Positions 48,196 through 58,497 of a stretch of 64,000 nucleotides of DNA are shown one piece after another (position 1 is the first letter of the stretch; each line of letters begins with the position of its first letter). The translations under genes and the position numbers were made by a program. Under the pieces are notes generated by a model. The model saw nothing but the letters and a program-made list of their open reading frames with translations, was not told the DNA's origin and did not search any database. The stretch is from an uncultured Campylobacter sp. (GTDB lineage: Bacteria; Campylobacterota; Campylobacteria; Campylobacterales; Campylobacteraceae), in the NCBI RefSeq assembly GCF_938045205.1, contig NZ_CALIMY010000138.1:1-64000 (forward strand), written 5' to 3'.

Positions 48196-48770
48196 TCTCA
48201 TCTCGCCGCAGCCTTATGACCCGCCTTTTTAAATTTACGAGCCAAAGATCGTCTTCGTAAGGCGATAAATTCTGTTTTAGCAAGCCGCCGCTTTAATTCA
48301 TACGAAATTTATCTTGGCAAATACTACGCGGTTTTATCGCGAACTTATGGTGCGCCTTATAGCTAAATTGCCAAAAAAGCTTACGCGTGGCAAATGAAGT
48401 GAGAGCTAAATTTAAAATTTAATAGCGGATTTATGGATGAAATTTTGCGAAGTTCAAAATTTTAAAATTCTAAGCCGTAGAATTTTAAAATTTAAAATGC
48501 GCGAACTGCAAATTTAGGGCTAAATTTTAAAATTCCGTAGCGATAAAATTTTAAATTCCGCACCTTAAATCCGCCTGCAAATTTTAAAATTTTACGGCGC
48601 AAATTTCGATCTATTCGTTTTATAACATTTCGCGCGAGCTTTACAAAATAAAATTTTAGTGCGCCTCGCTCTAAATAACGATAGAGCTTTCAAATGCAGG
48701 CGGAATTTTTAAGTGCAAACTTCCCGCTTCAGCAAAAATGGGTTTAAGCTTTAGGCTTTAGCGCATTAGC
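48196..48770. other. AT-rich intergenic region, no gene
   Basis: About 575 bases between convergent genes. Several copies of AATTTTAAAATT-type words and G/C-poor spacing, but no coding frame, RNA gene or T-tailed hairpin seen. Confidence 0.5.
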
Positions 48771-50294
48771 TCAAGCAAATTCGCTCCAAGCCTTCATGCT
48801 CCCCGTATCCTTAAATCTTTGATGCCACGACAGCGCCTCGCTTAGGATGTGCGGAGTATGCCCAGCACAGGGCTGCGCACATGCCCGCTCGAAATAATCT
48901 TTCAGTGCGTCTTGGTAAGTGGGATGTGCGATACTTATCATCGCGCGAGCCCGCTCACGAGGGCATTTACCACGCAGATCGGCGATGCCGTATTCGGTGA
49001 TGATGACTTGAGTGTCGTGCTCAGTATGATCGACGTGGCTCACGAATGGCACGATAGCGCTGATTGCGCCGCCTTTAGCGAGCGATGGGCTCAAAAATAG
49101 CGACAAATATCCGTTGCGAGCGAAGTCACCGCTACCGCCAATACCGTTTTTCATCTGCGAACCCATGACGTTAGTGGAGTTTACGTTGCCGTAGATGTCC
49201 GCCTCTAGCATGCCATTCATCGATACGACGCCGAGCTTTCTGATGAGCGCTGGCGAGTTGGAGACATCTTGCGAACGCAGTATAATGTGCTTGCGGTAGA
49301 AATCGATGTTTTTTTGAAATTCCTCGACACCTGCGGGGCTAAGCGATAGCGCCGTGGCACTTGCAGTGCCTACGACGCCTCTTTTGATGAGATCTAGCAT
49401 GCCGTCTTGGATCACCTCGGAGTAGCACTGCAGCCCTTGGTAGCCAGCATTTTGTAGTGAGCTAAGCACGGCGTTAGCGACGTTGCCGATGCCCGATTGT
49501 AGCGGCAGTAGCTTCTTTGCGGGAAGTCTGCCGCAAGCTTCCTCGTTTTTTAAGAATTTTACGACGTTGCGCCCGATCGCACTTGAAATTTCATCCACGG
49601 CGGTAAAATTATTGACGCGATCATGCGTCCTAGCCTCTATGACAGCGATTACTTTGGCAGGATCTACATGCATATAGAGGCTGCCTACGCGATCGCCTAC
49701 GTGCTTGATCGGCAGATCCGCAGCGTGCGGAGGTAGGCGCAGATCCGTAACGTCGTGAATACCCTCCAGCTCAAGCGGCTGATAGTAATTCACTTCTAAA
49801 ATAACGCGATCGGCGATATCGAGCCAGGCTTGGTTGTTGCCTAGCGATGTGGACGGCACGAGCTCGCCGCTTTCTTTAATCGCCACTACTTCGATCACGG
49901 CAAAGTTTAGATGTGGAAAAAAGCCAGCTTTAAGCTGCGCGGCAAGGCTTGATAGATGCACGTCCGTGTATCGTACGGCGCCGCTATTTATCGCACGGCG
50001 CATATCGGCATCCGTAAAAAACGGCGCGCGAAAGCTCACGGCACCTGCTTTTGCCAAAACTCCGTCTAAAAGCAGATCGGTCGATGCGCCCGTAAAAATT
50101 TCGATTTGATAGGGCTCGCCTTTTTTGTGCAGCGTTGTCGCTCGTTGCGCCAGAGCCTGCGGCAGCGCTAGTGCGCAGCCCGCCCCAACAAAGCCGCTAA
50201 AGCCCACCGATGCGCCATTTGGGATCAGTTCGCAGGCTTTCTCGGCGCTCATAATTTTTGATTTTAGATATTCGTTTTGCACGCGTGAGTTCAT
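48771..50294 (-). CDS. Acetyl-CoA hydrolase/succinyl-CoA:acetate CoA-transferase family
   Basis: 507 aa from the ATG at 50294 with AGGACGG upstream; a longer in-frame start lacks a site. The GASVGFSGFVGAG N-terminal CoA loop, YSEVIQDG with the likely catalytic Glu and MNGMLEADIYGNVNSTNV are typical of class I CoA-transferases. It would move CoA from succinyl-CoA or acetyl-CoA to a carboxylate, closing a TCA-type cycle or salvaging acetate. Confidence 0.9.
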   Translation of the reverse strand: MNSRVQNEYLKSKIMSAEKACELIPNGASVGFSGFVGAGCALALPQALAQRATTLHKKGEPYQIEIFTGASTDLLLDGVLAKAGAVSFRAPFFTDADMRRAINSGAVRYTDVHLSSLAAQLKAGFFPHLNFAVIEVVAIKESGELVPSTSLGNNQAWLDIADRVILEVNYYQPLELEGIHDVTDLRLPPHAADLPIKHVGDRVGSLYMHVDPAKVIAVIEARTHDRVNNFTAVDEISSAIGRNVVKFLKNEEACGRLPAKKLLPLQSGIGNVANAVLSSLQNAGYQGLQCYSEVIQDGMLDLIKRGVVGTASATALSLSPAGVEEFQKNIDFYRKHIILRSQDVSNSPALIRKLGVVSMNGMLEADIYGNVNSTNVMGSQMKNGIGGSGDFARNGYLSLFLSPSLAKGGAISAIVPFVSHVDHTEHDTQVIITEYGIADLRGKCPRERARAMISIAHPTYQDALKDYFERACAQPCAGHTPHILSEALSWHQRFKDTGSMKAWSEFA

Positions 50295-51246
50295 TTTCCG
50301 TCCTAGCCGTGATTTGGGCAAAATTATAATATTTTTGCGCTAAATTTCAAAATCTAAAATTTCGTGCACGAGCTAGGCTATAGAGCAAAATATGGGGGGT
50401 GCGGTCGGTTGGGATACGCCGCAAACGCTTCCGATTAGGCTTTTTTTGCTTCGGCGGTTTGCAATACCCGCTTGCGCGAGCGCTCGGTAAATAGGATTTT
50501 AAGCGTGATTGAAGCTTGGTTAATGATCTAGCTACGATATCATTAAACGCTTATCTCACACCAAATCTTGCGGAATTTAGGCGCAAAATTTACGCATAAT
50601 TTATGAGCTGCGATATTTAAATTTAAGCTTCCTTTTGCAATTTAATCGCTCGCCGCACTCAAATTTAAATCCCCAACTTGTAATTTTAAAATAGATGTTT
50701 TGAAATTTATCGCTCGTGGCGTTCAAATTCCGCGTCTAGCGAGCCTTGAACTCATATTTGAAATTGCATCACTTGCGGTGCACGCCTTTGCACGCCGCGC
50801 TTGGATTTTAATTCCGCATTAATTGAAATTCCCCCTGTCTGGAATTCTTGCCTCTTCGCACAAGACGGCGGTTTAAAATTTCAGATTTCGCGCTTTTTTT
50901 GGGGGCGACTCGACGTAGATACGCAAAATTTTGATATTTTACGCTTGCAAAATTCTAAAAATTATATCATCGTCACGGATAGATTGCAGATTTTGTTTAA
51001 ATTCTAGTTCTTAAAATTGTAGCTTCAGCCGTTACACGAGATTTTTAATTCAAAGAGCATTGCCGCGCAAATTCTAATCTCTGCTGAGCCCAAAAATTGA
51101 CAACGCTTAAGACACAAATTTAAACGCGTTTTAGAATTTAAAATTTAGCCCGCCTTGTTACCATTTTCGGTCGAGCTTTATAAAATTTCGGCAAATTTTA
51201 TACTTGCAAAATTTTAAACTCTATCGCCGCAAAATAGGGCAAAATT
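50295..51246. other. Long AT-rich intergenic region, no gene
   Basis: About 950 bases. An inverted pair TAATGAT...ATCATTA lies near 50520-50546, and many AAATTT/AAATTC words occur. Open frames here are short and lack starts with ribosome sites. No RNA gene or IS element is recognised. Confidence 0.5.
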
Positions 51247-51765
51247 TCATCTCTGCGGCTTGCCGTCGCCGAATTTTGCGACTATCTCATCGCTGCAGCT
51301 CTCCTTGGGCGCCCAGCCTTCGCGCTTCATCCGCGCCAGATTGTCGCATGCCTCCTGCGAGCCGCCTTCGCAAAGCTCGTCGTATATCACGAGGCTACGG
51401 CACTGCCCGCTCGCAAAGCTCTCCAGCGCCGCGGCGTTGCCTAGACAGGCTCGCTCGCGCAGATCGCTCATCGCGCGCCCGCCTGCGCCGCCCATTTTAT
51501 CTCCCTGCTTCCGCTCGGCGAGGGTGGCGAGCTCGCACGCATCTGCGAAAAAGCCCTGCGCTTTGAGGCGGTTTCGCACGACGCCGCGACCGCCCAGCTC
51601 GTATCTCATCGCCGCTTCGTAGCATGCGGCGGCGTCCTTTTTGCTGCATTTTGCTAAAAGCGCGCTGGTTTTTGCGCCGCTAAATTTAAACTCTTTGGCT
51701 TCGCTGCCCGCGCTTGCCAAACTAAGCGCCAGCGCCGCAGCCAGCGCAAGCTTTAAAGCTTTCAT
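51247..51765 (-). CDS. Sel1/Hcp-like cysteine-containing periplasmic protein
   Basis: 172 aa with a signal peptide (MKALKLALAAALALSLASA). Repeated Sel1-type helix pairs carry paired Cys: LLAKCSKKDAAACYEAAM, ADACELATLAE and YDELCEGGSQEACDNLARM. It resembles Helicobacter cysteine-rich proteins, where each pair is disulfide-linked. Function unknown; these act as periplasmic binding or scaffold proteins. Confidence 0.75.
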   Translation of the reverse strand: MKALKLALAAALALSLASAGSEAKEFKFSGAKTSALLAKCSKKDAAACYEAAMRYELGGRGVVRNRLKAQGFFADACELATLAERKQGDKMGGAGGRAMSDLRERACLGNAAALESFASGQCRSLVIYDELCEGGSQEACDNLARMKREGWAPKESCSDEIVAKFGDGKPQR

Positions 51766-51903
51766 CTTTACTCCTTTTTCGTTTATCCGCTCGCACGCTT
51801 CGATTTACCGCCTCATCGCGCTGTACCCGTTGCCCGCTAAAATTTAAAAGGCTCACGCGCCTTATTTGCGATCGAAGCTTGGAATTTTATCGCCTCTGCC
51901 GCG

Positions 51904-52470
51904 CTAATTTTTCGGCAGCAGATCGAGCACCGCGCAGGCGCGCTTGTTGTGCATTTTACACGCTTTATCTAGCGCTTTCCCCGAGAGCTCAAAGCTTTGA
52001 GGGGTGCCGATTCCTTGTAGATATTTGACCGACAGCTCGTAGCAAGCTTCGCTACTGCCGGCATCGCACTGCTCGCGAAAAAGTTCAAACGACGCCACGA
52101 CGTCCTTCTCCACGCCCAAGCCCCGCCCTAGCGCATCTGCGTAGAAAAAGCACGACAGCTGATCTTTTCGTTCGCAGCCGCTTTTCAGACCACGCGTGAC
52201 GCGCTCGCAGGAGCCTTCGTCGCTTTTTACGATGCAGCTTTGCAGATCCGCCCGTGAAATTCCGTCCGTTTGGATGACCGCATCGGCGCTGCTTTGCGAG
52301 CCGGCGCTTGCTCCGCCGCTCTTTATAAAGCGCGCGTTTTGCGTGGCAGTTTCGCCGATACTCGTTGTTTTGTCCGTTTTGCCCGCCGCAGAAGCTTTAT
52401 CCGCTGGCGCGCTCTCGCCGCAGTTTGCCGCAAGTGCGCAAAGTAGCGCCAAAAATAGAAATTTTTTCAT
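51904..52470 (-). CDS. Sel1/Hcp-like lipoprotein
   Basis: 188 aa from the ATG at 52470 behind GGAGG. The signal ends in a lipobox (ALAANC). After a Ser/Ala/Lys-rich linker, Sel1-like pairs with CX7C spacing appear (FREQCDAGSSEACYELSVKYLQGIG; KACKMHNKRACAVLD). Probably surface or periplasmic face lipoprotein. It may act with the neighbouring Sel1-like protein. Confidence 0.75.
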   Translation of the reverse strand: MKKFLFLALLCALAANCGESAPADKASAAGKTDKTTSIGETATQNARFIKSGGASAGSQSSADAVIQTDGISRADLQSCIVKSDEGSCERVTRGLKSGCERKDQLSCFFYADALGRGLGVEKDVVASFELFREQCDAGSSEACYELSVKYLQGIGTPQSFELSGKALDKACKMHNKRACAVLDLLPKN

Positions 52471-52607
52471 ACCAGCCTCCGTTAAATTTCGCGCCATTTT
52501 AATTAAAAATGCTGAATTTAAGAGAAATACGCTTCGCCTTAAATTTCAGCTCTATGTCGCAACGCGTTTAAAGCGCGAAATTTAAAGTGCGGCGCCGAAG
52601 CGATCGA

Positions 52608-53039
52608 TCACAGGCTCTTTAGCGCCGCGAGTACGTTTTGTGCGTCCTGCTCGGGTTCAGCGATGCGGCTAAAGCGCTTTATCTCTTTGCCGCCTCGAAA
52701 AATCAGGGTTTGGCGGTGGTAAAATTTCTTCCCATCGCCGGTAGTGAAGGTTTCGAGCCCAAGCGGCGCTTCAAGCTCGAATTTTTTGTCGTTTATGAAC
52801 TCAAACGAGGCGCCCGTAGCGCGCTTAAACTCGCTCGTGCCCGCCTCGCCCATGCTGCCTACGGCGATAAGCTCAAAGCCGAGGGCTTTTATCTGCGCAA
52901 GCGCGCTCTCATAGGCCTTGCATTGAAGCGTGCAGCCCGTAAGCCCCGCCGCATCACGCAACTCTGCGGGCAGAAATTTGCCGCTGTCGCCCATTTTCGG
53001 ATAGGTAAAAACCACGCAATTTTTCGGTAAATTTATCAT
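52608..53039 (-). CDS. Peroxiredoxin/redoxin-type thiol protein
   Basis: 143 aa from the ATG at 53039 with AGGCGAGAG upstream. A thioredoxin-like fold is suggested by VVFTYPKMGDSG, and TGCTLQC could be a peroxidatic/resolving Cys pair with CX3C spacing, shorter than the CX4C of Bcp/PrxQ. It would reduce peroxides. An insertion of about 15 residues lies between the YPK motif and the Cys. Family call moderate. Confidence 0.65.
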   Translation of the reverse strand: MINLPKNCVVFTYPKMGDSGKFLPAELRDAAGLTGCTLQCKAYESALAQIKALGFELIAVGSMGEAGTSEFKRATGASFEFINDKKFELEAPLGLETFTTGDGKKFYHRQTLIFRGGKEIKRFSRIAEPEQDAQNVLAALKSL

Positions 53040-53141
53040 CTCTCGCCTTTTGATCGAAATAGGTCGCAAAAATAGCATAAAAAATCTTAAACCCGCTTAA
53101 CGGATGAAATTTTAATAAAATTTATCCCACATTTCGGGCTT

Positions 53142-54152
53142 TTACTCGTTGTTTCCCGCGATCGTTTCGATTAGTTTGCGTTTGTTGCGGCGGTTGTAAA
53201 GCACCGACGAAAGGAGCGATAGCGCGATGAATAAGATCCCCACGGTGCCCGTTATGATCTCGCTTACTTCAAATTTCAGCTTGGCAAACATTATAAACGC
53301 CAAACACGCGATAGCATAGTGCGCGCCGTGCTCCAGATACGCGAAGTGCGACAGCGTGCCGCGAGCGATGAGATACAGCGTGATGGAGCGCACGAACATC
53401 GCGCCAGCACCTAGCCCCAGCATAATGATGAAGATATTATCGCTTAGCGCAAACGCGCCGATCACGCCGTCGAAGCTAAAGCTCGCGTCCAGAGTTTCTA
53501 AATACAAAAAGCCCGCGAGACCGTTTTTTACGCCGTCCGTGCCGAAAAGGCGGTCGAAGCAGGAGATGAGCAGATAGAGCAGGATCGCGCCGAAATACGC
53601 CGCGCCGAGCGTAGCCGAGCCCATTTTAGCAAGCAGCACGAGCCCCGCGGCTAGAGCGATCAGCGTGGGCACGTTTGGAATGCGCTTTAAAAATCGCACG
53701 AGCCCGTTATTTTCGATTATGCCCAGCCAGTGTAGCTCGCGCTGCGCATCGAAGAAAAAATCGCAAAAGACCATCAGCAAAAAAGCGCCCCCGAAAACAT
53801 AAATTTGCGCCTCGTTCTCGCTTAAAATTTCATGGTAGCGGTGCGGCTGCTTAAGCGCTAGCACGAGGGTTTCCCAAAGACCCAGATGCGCGCTAGCCGC
53901 GACTATTAGCACGGGGAATAAAAACCTCATGCCAAAAACCGCGATCGGAATGCCCCAGAGGATAAATCTGCTCTGCCACACCGGCGCCATATCTTTTAGC
54001 ACCTTGGCATTGACTACGGCGTTGTCGAAGCTAAGGCTGATTTCGAGTGCGCACAAAAGTGCGCAGATATAAGCGGCACCCGCACCGCCGATATAAAACG
54101 CGATAGCAAGCGCAATTAGGCTTACTACAAAAGAGGAGTAAAAATATTTCAT
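53142..54152 (-). CDS. DUF475/TerC-like integral membrane protein
   Basis: 336 aa from the ATG at 54152 with AGGACAG upstream. About nine helices. The acidic intramembrane motifs LEISLSFDNAVVNAK and LDASFSFDGVIGAFA are the TerC/DUF475 signature, thought to bind metal ions during Mn2+ or other cation efflux. It is convergent to the redoxin side and divergent from the antiporter. Confidence 0.85.
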   Translation of the reverse strand: MKYFYSSFVVSLIALAIAFYIGGAGAAYICALLCALEISLSFDNAVVNAKVLKDMAPVWQSRFILWGIPIAVFGMRFLFPVLIVAASAHLGLWETLVLALKQPHRYHEILSENEAQIYVFGGAFLLMVFCDFFFDAQRELHWLGIIENNGLVRFLKRIPNVPTLIALAAGLVLLAKMGSATLGAAYFGAILLYLLISCFDRLFGTDGVKNGLAGFLYLETLDASFSFDGVIGAFALSDNIFIIMLGLGAGAMFVRSITLYLIARGTLSHFAYLEHGAHYAIACLAFIMFAKLKFEVSEIITGTVGILFIALSLLSSVLYNRRNKRKLIETIAGNNE

Positions 54153-54239
54153 CGCTGTCCTAGCCGATTTTTTGCGCGATTTTAGCAAAATTTAGCCCTA
54201 AATTCTATATAATTGCAAAAATTCCAAAAAAGGCAAACG

Positions 54240-55559
54240 ATGCTTACCAATCCCGTATTTATCAGTATCTGTGTGATGTGCGCGCTATGCTTGCTGAGGT
54301 GCAACGTAATGCTCGCGATCCTAATCGGCACGATATGCGCCGTGCTCTCAAGCAATATCCCGCTGGGCGATGCCATAAATTTATTCATAAACGGCAACCC
54401 TGAAAACGCCGGTAGCCTCGGTATGGGCGGAAATTTAGAAACCGCGCTTTCATATCTGCTGTTAGGCGTCATCGCAAGCGCGATCTCAAAGACGAACTTA
54501 ACGGCGATCTTGGTGCGCGCGGTGGCAAATTTAATCAGCGACAAAAAATACGTCTTTATCTTTTCGATCGCCTTTTTTGCGTGCTTCTCACAAAATTTAA
54601 TCCCCGTGCATATCGCCTTTATCCCGATTTTGATCCCGCCGTTAGTCAAGATCATGAACTCGCTAAAGATCGACCGCCGCGCCGTAGCGTGCGCGCTGAC
54701 GTTCGGCTTGCAGACGCCGTATATGGCGCTGCCGCTGGGATTTGGACTTATCTTTATGGGGCTAATCGAAAAAAATATGAACGCAAACGGCATCGCGGTA
54801 AGCCTTGGCGACATATCAAGCGTGATGTGGCTAAGCGCCGTGCCGATGCTCGTGGGCCTCATCCTGGCCGTGATCTACTACCGCAAGCCGAGGGAGTATG
54901 CCGAAACCAAACAGAGCCTGGACGCACATTTTAGCGAGCTTAGGATGGGTATGCGCGAATGGGGTGCGCTAGCGGGTATCGCGGTGTGCTTCGCGGTGCA
55001 AATTTGGATCAAATCCCTTCCGTTTGCCGCGCTTAGCGGAATTTTAGTAATGCTTGTGAGCAAAGGCATCGAGTGGAAGAAGCTCGATAATGTATTTGAC
55101 GAGGGCGTGCATATGATGGGCTATATCGCGTTTTTGATGCTGATCGCCGCAGGATACGGCACGATCTTAAAAGAAACCGGCGGCGTGAACGAGCTGGTGC
55201 ACGTAGCGAGCACTTTAAGCGGCGGCAAGCTAGGCGGTGCGCTGCTGATGATCGGCATCGGACTGCTGGTGACGATGGGTATCGGCTCGAGCTTCGGCAC
55301 GATCCCTATCATCGCTACGATATATTGCCCGCTAGCCGCGCAGCTTGGCTTTAGCACGGCGGCGACGATCTTTATCATCGGCGTGGCTGCGGGTATCGGC
55401 GATGCAGGCTCGCCTGCGAGCGATAGCACGCTCGGGCCTACCGTGGGGCTGAATATCGACGGCGAGCATAGCCATATGTGGGATACCTGCGTGCCGACCT
55501 TTATTTTCTTTAATATCCCGCTGATCATATTCGGCATAATCTTTTCGATGATGCTTTGA
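54240..55559 (+). CDS. Na+/H+ antiporter-type transporter (NhaC/PF13726 family)
   Basis: 439 aa from the ATG at 54240 with AAGG upstream. About twelve helices; the first segment (LLRCNVMLAILIGT) and the re-entrant SSFGTIPIIATIYC and GDAGSPASDSTLGPT motifs are those of the large Na+/H+ antiporter family. Some members carry other solutes such as histidine, so the substrate is uncertain. Confidence 0.85.
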   Translation: MLTNPVFISICVMCALCLLRCNVMLAILIGTICAVLSSNIPLGDAINLFINGNPENAGSLGMGGNLETALSYLLLGVIASAISKTNLTAILVRAVANLISDKKYVFIFSIAFFACFSQNLIPVHIAFIPILIPPLVKIMNSLKIDRRAVACALTFGLQTPYMALPLGFGLIFMGLIEKNMNANGIAVSLGDISSVMWLSAVPMLVGLILAVIYYRKPREYAETKQSLDAHFSELRMGMREWGALAGIAVCFAVQIWIKSLPFAALSGILVMLVSKGIEWKKLDNVFDEGVHMMGYIAFLMLIAAGYGTILKETGGVNELVHVASTLSGGKLGGALLMIGIGLLVTMGIGSSFGTIPIIATIYCPLAAQLGFSTAATIFIIGVAAGIGDAGSPASDSTLGPTVGLNIDGEHSHMWDTCVPTFIFFNIPLIIFGIIFSMML

Positions 55560-55742
55560 AATTTTATAAAATTTAGCCGCGCGGCTTTGCTTTTAAATTT
55601 GCCTGCGCGATTTTGCCAAAATTTATCTGCGTCGCTCGCACGATCGGCTTAAATTTAACCGCTCGCGGCGCGTTGATGAAAATCATTGCTAAAATTTGAA
55701 ATTTCGCATAAAATGGGCGAAATTTCATAGCAAGGAGCGGCG

Positions 55743-56186
55743 GTGGAACGAATTTATCCTTACGTGCAGATCGTGCATCTCATCTGCGCCATTATCTTTT
55801 TGGGCTACATATTTTTCGACGTCGTGATTTTTTCACGGCTTAAAGGCACGCTGGGCGCGGATTTTGAGCGCGTTAAAAAGGCGATTGGCTCGCGCGCGAT
55901 TAAGATCATGCCGGTTTGCCTTTTTACGCTGATAATCACCGGCGGAATGATGATGAGCCGTTGGGTCGGAAGCGCTAACGGCGGGTATTTCGGCACGCCG
56001 CTTCAAAAAATCTTTATGCTAAAAGTCACGCTCGCGCTCATCATCGCCGTGTGCGTAGCGATAAATTTGAGCTGCCGCGCGATGGGAAGGCCCGCGCCTG
56101 AGTTTTTACGAGCGAACATCCACAAAATCGCCTTTGTATTCGGCTTCATCATCGTGCTTTGCGCTAAGCTTATGTTTGTAGTATGA
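55743..56186 (+). CDS. Four-helix membrane protein, possibly CopD/DUF2269-like
   Basis: 147 aa from a GTG behind AAGGAGCGG. Four hydrophobic helices with conserved His residues in the first (QIVHLICAIIFLGY) and last (IHKIAFVFG). The pattern resembles CopD-like or DUF2269-type proteins that may bind haem or copper. Uncertain. Confidence 0.5.
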   Translation: MERIYPYVQIVHLICAIIFLGYIFFDVVIFSRLKGTLGADFERVKKAIGSRAIKIMPVCLFTLIITGGMMMSRWVGSANGGYFGTPLQKIFMLKVTLALIIAVCVAINLSCRAMGRPAPEFLRANIHKIAFVFGFIIVLCAKLMFVV

Positions 56187-56799
56187 TTTATAGCGCAAAA
56201 TTTAGCGCTGGCGGCACGCTTTTATCGCGAAATTCTGTAGCGTGGCACAGATTTAATTTTGCTTGCTTTTAAAATACGACGCTTGCTAAAAATTTTAAAA
56301 TTCCAATTTATCGAGCGGGCATAGGGATTTAAGAATTTTAAATTCCGCCGCGTCTGCACCAAAGCACGAAATTTTAAAATTTCACTCCTTTCTTGTGCTG
56401 TTTTGTCAAACGCAATCTGCAAAATTTAATCTCATAAAATTTTAAAATTTCATCGCAAGCTTTAAAGTGCTCGTAAAATTTCTCGCTCAATCCTACGCTG
56501 AAAATTTTGTAAAATTCTGTGGCTTTAAAATTTTGCAAAATTTTAAAAATTTTAAATTCTATCGCTAGGATGCGGATGAAAACTCTAAAAAAAGCTCGCG
56601 TGGAATCGAAGCAAACAATGAAAAAGCGAATTTATTTAGCGACTTTACTTACTATTTAATAATCATTAAAGATATAAAAAGCTAAAATTGCTTTTCGCCT
56701 GCGGGCGAATTTAATGTCTGCTTGCCATTCGGGCGGGATTTTGAGGTTTTCCGTAGCCGTGGCAATGGTTTTGAAATTATTTATGAGAAAGGAAAAAGG
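56187..56799. other. AT-rich intergenic region upstream of the SBP array
   Basis: About 610 bases. The first 400 are rich in AAATTTTAAAATT words. Near 56650, TTTAATAATCATTAAA (AT-rich palindrome-like) lies before the array and could be a regulatory site. No gene. Confidence 0.5.
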
Positions 56800-57609
56800 A
56801 TGAAGAAATTTCTCTTAAGTCTGCTCGTCGCAGCTTTGGCTAGTAGCGCGCTTTGCGCTAGGTCGCTCTCCGAGATCAAAAGTAGCGGAGTGCTTAGAAT
56901 AGGCGTTTATGACGCGCAACCACCATTTAGCAAGATAGAAGACGGCGTGCATCAGGGCTTTGAGGTCGATATGGCAAACGCCATCGCTAAAGATATGCTT
57001 CCATCAGGCGGAAAAGTGGAGTTTACCTCCGTGCTTGCAAATCAGCGTATAAAATTCCTACAAGAAGATAAGGTGGATGCGGTTATCGCAACTCTTACCG
57101 TAACTCCGGAGCGCGAGAAGCAGGTAGATTTTACGACCCCGTATTTTAGCGTCAATATAGGCATTTTAACCCGCGTCGAAGATAAGATTAAATCTTTAAA
57201 CGAATTGCAAGATAAAACTATTTTGGTTCTTAGCGGCGGTACTGCAGAAACATACTTTGAAAAGCAAGGCTATAATATCGCCAGATGCGATAACGCAAAT
57301 GCCTGCTATAAGGCGCTAAAAGCTGGGCAGGGCGACGGGTATGCCGACGATAACCTAGTCGTGCTGGCTTATCCGGTATTAGATAAAAAGGTTGAAGTAA
57401 ATATCAAAAATTTAGGCACTTCGGATTTCTTAGCCATCGGCGTAAAAAAGGGCAATTCGGAGCTTTTGGATTTTCTAAACGGCGAGCTAATCAAGCTAAG
57501 CAAAGAGGGCTTTTTCAAAAATTCGTTCGATAATTTCATCGAGCCTTACTACAAAGGAACTGCAGAGAAAAAGTATTTCTTGCTGGATGATCTTTATAGC
57601 TTGCTGTAA
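56800..57609 (+). CDS. Periplasmic solute-binding protein (SBP_bac_3), paralog 3
   Basis: 269 aa from the ATG at 56800 with AAAGG nearby; upstream in-frame sequence is not needed. Signal peptide MKKFLLSLLVAALASSALCA, VLRIGVYDAQPPFSK, HQGFEVDMANAIAK, VDAVIATLTVTPEREKQVDF, paired Cys CDNANAC and C-terminal YKGTAEKKYFLLD. First of four tandem genes. Ligand unknown. Confidence 0.88.
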   Translation: MKKFLLSLLVAALASSALCARSLSEIKSSGVLRIGVYDAQPPFSKIEDGVHQGFEVDMANAIAKDMLPSGGKVEFTSVLANQRIKFLQEDKVDAVIATLTVTPEREKQVDFTTPYFSVNIGILTRVEDKIKSLNELQDKTILVLSGGTAETYFEKQGYNIARCDNANACYKALKAGQGDGYADDNLVVLAYPVLDKKVEVNIKNLGTSDFLAIGVKKGNSELLDFLNGELIKLSKEGFFKNSFDNFIEPYYKGTAEKKYFLLDDLYSLL

Positions 57610-57629
57610 TTTTAAAAAAGGGGGACGCT

Positions 57630-58433
57630 ATGAAAAAGATAATCTTGGCGTTAATGCTGGCTGCGTGTTCGCTTCTTAGCAACACTTTGACTCAAATCAA
57701 AGAAAAAGGGGTTATTCGAATCGGTATAGATGGCTCATCTCCGCCGTTTAGTGTCGCTAAAGCTGGCGAATATAGCGGCTTTGAGATACTCTTAATCGAA
57801 GGGCTTGTTAAAGAAATTTTCGGTGATAAAGGCAGCAAGATACAATATGTCGTAACGGTAGGCGATGATCGTATAAAAGCGGTGCAGGATAACAGAGTTG
57901 ATTTGGATATCGCACTAATCTCGGTTACAAAAGAGCGCGAGAAGCTGGTAGATTTCTCCGATCCATACTTTAGCGTAAATATCGGCGTGCTAACTCGTAG
58001 CGACGATAATATCAGAAAGGTCTCCGATCTAAACGGAAAGACTATACTGGCGCAGCCCGGTACTACTGTGTTTGATTACTTTACGAAACAGGGCTATAAC
58101 GTAGTACCGTGTGCGAGCGCGAATGAATGCTTTAATGATCTAAAATCGGGTAAGGGCGACGGATACGGCGATGATAATCTACTTGTATTTGCTTACGCTG
58201 TAGTCGACCGCAAAGTCGAAGTAAATATCAAGAATTTAGGCTCGACGGACTTCCTGGCCATCGCGGTGCAAAAGGGCAATACCGAGCTGCTTAACGCGGT
58301 AAATGCGGGACTAATTGAGCTAAGTAAAAAGGGTTTTTTTACAAAAATTTTTGATGAGAGTATTGAGCCTTTTTATAAAGGCACCATTGATAAAAAGTAT
58401 TTCTTGCTGGACGATCTTTACAGCTTGTTTTAA
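57630..58433 (+). CDS. Solute-binding protein (SBP_bac_3), paralog 4, possible lipoprotein
   Basis: 267 aa. The N-terminus MKKIILALMLAACS fits a lipobox (LAAC), unlike paralogs 1-3. VIRIGIDGSSPPFSV, VDLDIALISVTKEREKLVDF and CASANEC follow. Very close to paralog 5. A GGGGG tract forms the ribosome site. Second gene of the array, 20 bases after the first. Confidence 0.86.
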   Translation: MKKIILALMLAACSLLSNTLTQIKEKGVIRIGIDGSSPPFSVAKAGEYSGFEILLIEGLVKEIFGDKGSKIQYVVTVGDDRIKAVQDNRVDLDIALISVTKEREKLVDFSDPYFSVNIGVLTRSDDNIRKVSDLNGKTILAQPGTTVFDYFTKQGYNVVPCASANECFNDLKSGKGDGYGDDNLLVFAYAVVDRKVEVNIKNLGSTDFLAIAVQKGNTELLNAVNAGLIELSKKGFFTKIFDESIEPFYKGTIDKKYFLLDDLYSLF

Positions 58434-58497
58434 TTTAAAGTGGCGATGGACGGAATTCTATTCGCCGGCAAATTTTAGTAAAATTTAAAGGAATTTT

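Noticed and set aside
50801..51007. 68-codon frame in the gap after the CoA-transferase
   Set aside because: No ribosome site, no family resemblance; typical chance opening.
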